From assembly GCF_003668635.1 (NCBI RefSeq), contig NZ_RCWH01000005.1, positions 434,001 to 498,000 of the forward strand: DNA of 64,000 nt. The letters run 5' to 3'. The position numbers and the translations under genes were made by a program. This stretch comes from Planomicrobium sp. Y74. GTDB lineage: Bacteria > Bacillota > Bacilli > Bacillales_A > Planococcaceae. Every line of letters starts with the position of its first letter. The first letter of the stretch is position 1. Below the pieces are notes generated by a model. That model worked only from the letters and a program-made list of their open reading frames with translations. It was not told the origin of the DNA and did not search any database. Of this stretch, positions 61,969-64,000 are shown one piece after another.

Positions 61969-62352
61969 TACAGCCCCTCGAGTCGCTTCGGTCTTGACAA
62001 CAATGGCACAGAACGCCATTACTGCCAAGTCCTCCAGCGCTTGTCGAGGCTTAACGGGCGCTGTCGCTTTTCTCTGTCCAGACTTTAGCGGCCCAGCCCC
62101 TCGAGTCGCTTCGGTCTTGTCATTAATGGCACAGAACGCCATTACTGCCAAGCCTTTCAGCGTCTGTCGGGGCTTAACGGGCGCTATCGCTTTTCATAGT
62201 CCAGACTGTAGCGGCCAAGTCTTGACCGAGACCTGCGAGGTCAAGGCTTTGCGACGAAGCTAGCGCAGCGATGCAACGCCCTTTCATGTCTCGAAGCTAG
62301 CGAAGCGATGCAGAGACAGGAGCACAGAGCTTAGCGGGCGCTTGCGCTTTTC
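61969..62352 (+). repeat. Structured intergenic repeat array I, three units
   Basis: Units at about 61969-62072 (left end lost), 62076-62195 and 62199-62352. Unit 2 pairs AGCCCC/GGGGCT and AATGGC/GCCATT. Unit 3 has an exchanged middle with CTTGACC/GGTCAAG and the nested motif in inverted direction (GAAGCTAGCGCAGCGATGCA). The array fills most of the 472-bp gap; its right end touches the stop codon of the EAL gene with no base between. Confidence 0.9.
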
Positions 62353-64000
62353 CTATGAATGCTTCAGCCAGGTTTCCAATTCGTTTGCTGTCATTGGATG
62401 CCCTGTAATATAACCCTGGATACTGTCACAATCCATGACTTTCAATAGTTCAAGCTGCTCTTTTGTTTCCACACCTTCAGCAACCACCTGCAGATCAAGC
62501 GATTTTCCGAACTGGATCATTCCGTTGATCAGTTTTTGCATCTTTTCCTGCTGCGTAATCGATTGGATAATATCTTTATCGATTTTCAAACTGGAGATCG
62601 GCAAAAGCAGCATATAGCGGAATGATGCATAACCGGTTCCGAAATCATCTAAAGAGAATGAGATTCCTTTTTGATTCAACTGTTTCATCTGGCGTACTAT
62701 CGAATGTTCTGCTTCTGCTTCCAAAGCGAATTTTTCGGTGATTTCAATTGTCAGCCGGTTGGCATCACAGCCGTTGATGGTCAGATGTTCCATAAATAAT
62801 CGTGCCATGTCTTTATCGCGGAATTCCCGAATGGACGAGTTGATGCTGACATTCATTGAGATGTCGCGTGATGTCCAGTCCTTGAGCTGGCGGCAGACAG
62901 TTTCGATAACGAATTTACCGATTTCATGAATCATGCCGTTTTCTTCTGCAATCGGAATGAGTTCATCCGGCGATACAATCCCTGCTTCTGTATCCTGCCA
63001 GCGGACGAGTGCTTCAACGCCTTCGACGTCACCGGTTTTCAAATTGATCTGTGGTTGGTAAAGAACCTCCAGATTTTTCTTATCAAGCGCATGGATTAGG
63101 CGGCGTTCGATCAATGCTTTGCGGTTCAAGCGTTCATGGTCGTCGGCAGTCAGCGCTGAAATGGCACTGCCGCCGCGTTCCTTGATTTTTTTGATGGTGG
63201 CATTTGAAGCTTTCATAAGATGTACAAAAGTTTGCTGGTCTTCCGGATAGCGGGTGACCGCGCCGCTTACCGTCAATGGAATTGCAGTTCCCTGAATGTA
63301 AATGGGATGCTGTTGCAGGTAAGCAAGGAAGCCTTCGATGAACCATTGGCTCAATGGAGTAACTAATGCAAACTCATGCAAGCCGGTTCTTGTAATCAAG
63401 GAATCCGAGAAATACATGCGCAGCCTTTTTGTGAACTCAATCAGCAATTCTTTTTCTGTATCACTATTGGAAACATCACGCAAAGTGTAAAAATGGTCAA
63501 TATCGAAGAATACAAATGAAAAATGCTTTCGTTCTTCGATAAATTCATTGACCACTTGTTCAAGGCGATGGCGATTTTCCAATCCGGTAACGGAATCGAT
63601 AAATGCAATTTGTTCCAGATGATGCTGGGTTTCTTTGGCCTCAGTAATATCTTTCTCCAAAAATATGTAGTAAGTTTCAGAACCGGTAAGTATCATAGGA
63701 ATGGCTGTTAAATCCACCCAGTAGAAGTCCCCGTCTTTCTTTACTTTTTTGGCTTCACCGTTCCACACTTCACCTTTTTTCAAGGTTTCCATCAATTCTT
63801 CGATTATCTGATGGTCTTCTTCTGTATCCCCGAACATTTGCCAAATGGGCTTTCCGAGAATCCGCTTCGGCGTCCATTTACTTAACTTCAAGAAATGTGG
63901 GTTAGCGTAGGTAATCAGGAATTCTTCATCAAAATAAAGCATCATAAAGGATTCATCCAAACCGCTTCGCAAGCTCTCAAGTTCCCTTGCAGGGGAGTCG
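62353..64000 (-). CDS. PAS-GGDEF-EAL protein, probable c-di-GMP phosphodiesterase, 5' part missing
   Basis: 549 codons are visible and the frame stays open to the window edge, so the N terminus is outside. A PAS domain (FDEEFLITYANPHFLKLSKW, YYIFLEKDITEAKE) precedes a GGDEF-type domain whose signature reads GLHEF, with Asp in FFDIDHFY; diguanylate cyclase activity is therefore unlikely. The EAL domain is intact: EALVRW, SINSS, IEITEKFA, LDDFGTGYASF, LKIDKDI, VVAEGVET and IQGYITG hold the metal and catalytic residues. Hydrolysis of c-di-GMP is predicted, with the degenerate GGDEF as a possible GTP sensor. Confidence 0.88.
   Translation of the reverse strand, partial: DSPARELESLRSGLDESFMMLYFDEEFLITYANPHFLKLSKWTPKRILGKPIWQMFGDTEEDHQIIEELMETLKKGEVWNGEAKKVKKDGDFYWVDLTAIPMILTGSETYYIFLEKDITEAKETQHHLEQIAFIDSVTGLENRHRLEQVVNEFIEERKHFSFVFFDIDHFYTLRDVSNSDTEKELLIEFTKRLRMYFSDSLITRTGLHEFALVTPLSQWFIEGFLAYLQQHPIYIQGTAIPLTVSGAVTRYPEDQQTFVHLMKASNATIKKIKERGGSAISALTADDHERLNRKALIERRLIHALDKKNLEVLYQPQINLKTGDVEGVEALVRWQDTEAGIVSPDELIPIAEENGMIHEIGKFVIETVCRQLKDWTSRDISMNVSINSSIREFRDKDMARLFMEHLTINGCDANRLTIEITEKFALEAEAEHSIVRQMKQLNQKGISFSLDDFGTGYASFRYMLLLPISSLKIDKDIIQSITQQEKMQKLINGMIQFGKSLDLQVVAEGVETKEQLELLKVMDCDSIQGYITGHPMTANELETWLKHS

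Noticed and set aside
1-64000. Insertion sequences, rRNA and tRNA genes
   Set aside because: No transposase motif, rRNA core sequence or complete cloverleaf was seen on either strand; a dedicated search was not possible here.

Overview
The window reads as chromosomal DNA of a low-to-moderate GC Gram-positive bacterium, most likely Planococcaceae (Planococcus/Planomicrobium type). This is inferred from strong GGAGG ribosome binding sites with many TTG/GTG starts, sigma-B-type promoters in front of YflT-family stress proteins, a LiaIHFSR-like envelope-stress operon, an S-box riboswitch, Fur boxes, an NsrR/Hmp pair and Bacillus-like gene sets (ywrD-ywrB-ywrA, ywbE, mhqD, yjcD, pepT, trhO). I see no rRNA, tRNA, CRISPR array, phage or insertion sequence with a transposase.

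Layout. 1-7450: a CNNM/CBS protein running off the left edge, an HD nucleotidase, a DUF457 membrane protein, an SRAP DNA-repair protein, a GNAT enzyme, and a gamma-glutamyltransferase followed by a two-gene chromate transporter. 8000-14450: Hsp33, an MhqD esterase with an almost exact MhqR operator, glutaminase, then a stress block of YflT-domain proteins. 14580-19500: UvrD-like helicase, MFS transporter, DUF3243 protein and an aeRF1-like (VLRF1) protein with a perfect sigma-B promoter. 19630-25550: a Fur-type siderophore-iron region (two FhuF-type reductases, ATPase, lipoprotein, fused double permease). 25570-29430: Hmp/NsrR, a Gsp26-like protein and an RsbR-like STAS protein. 29770-36240: pepT, a PlsY paralogue, SAM-riboswitch-controlled metY-metX, a small helix-turn-helix protein and an EamA transporter. 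36535-44940: an OmpR-type two-component system with a previously hidden small membrane ORF between its genes, a TM-helix-repeat channel protein and the lia operon. 45100-50640: phosphoesterase, DedA, hydroxyacid dehydrogenase, TrhO, another YflT protein, and a MerR/TipAS regulator overlapping a small CxxC protein. 50890-54790: a probable lysine catabolic operon (semialdehyde dehydrogenase, lysine 6-dehydrogenase, acyl-CoA dehydrogenase) with a cre site. The rest holds a lipid kinase, AlaX editing protein, beta-propeller protein, zinc alcohol dehydrogenase, split ThrE exporter and a PAS-GGDEF-EAL protein running off the right edge.

The most unusual element is a family of about 120-bp intergenic repeats at eight loci, in single or tandem copies, plus one remnant. 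Each unit has fixed ends (GTCCAGACTCCARCGGCC ... GCTTTTC) and a middle that can fold into one long multi-helix hairpin. The helices change in sequence between copies while pairing is kept. The GAAAAGCG end lies 0-5 nt from stop codons, and in one case supplies the last codons and stop of a gene (the PlsY paralogue). I do not recognise this family.

Functionally the window is dominated by stress and envelope homeostasis (sigma-B-type genes, Lia, Hsp33, Hmp, MhqD), metal and iron handling, and amino-acid metabolism (methionine synthesis, lysine, glutamine and gamma-glutamyl breakdown). All product names come from reading the translated sequences; no database search was run.
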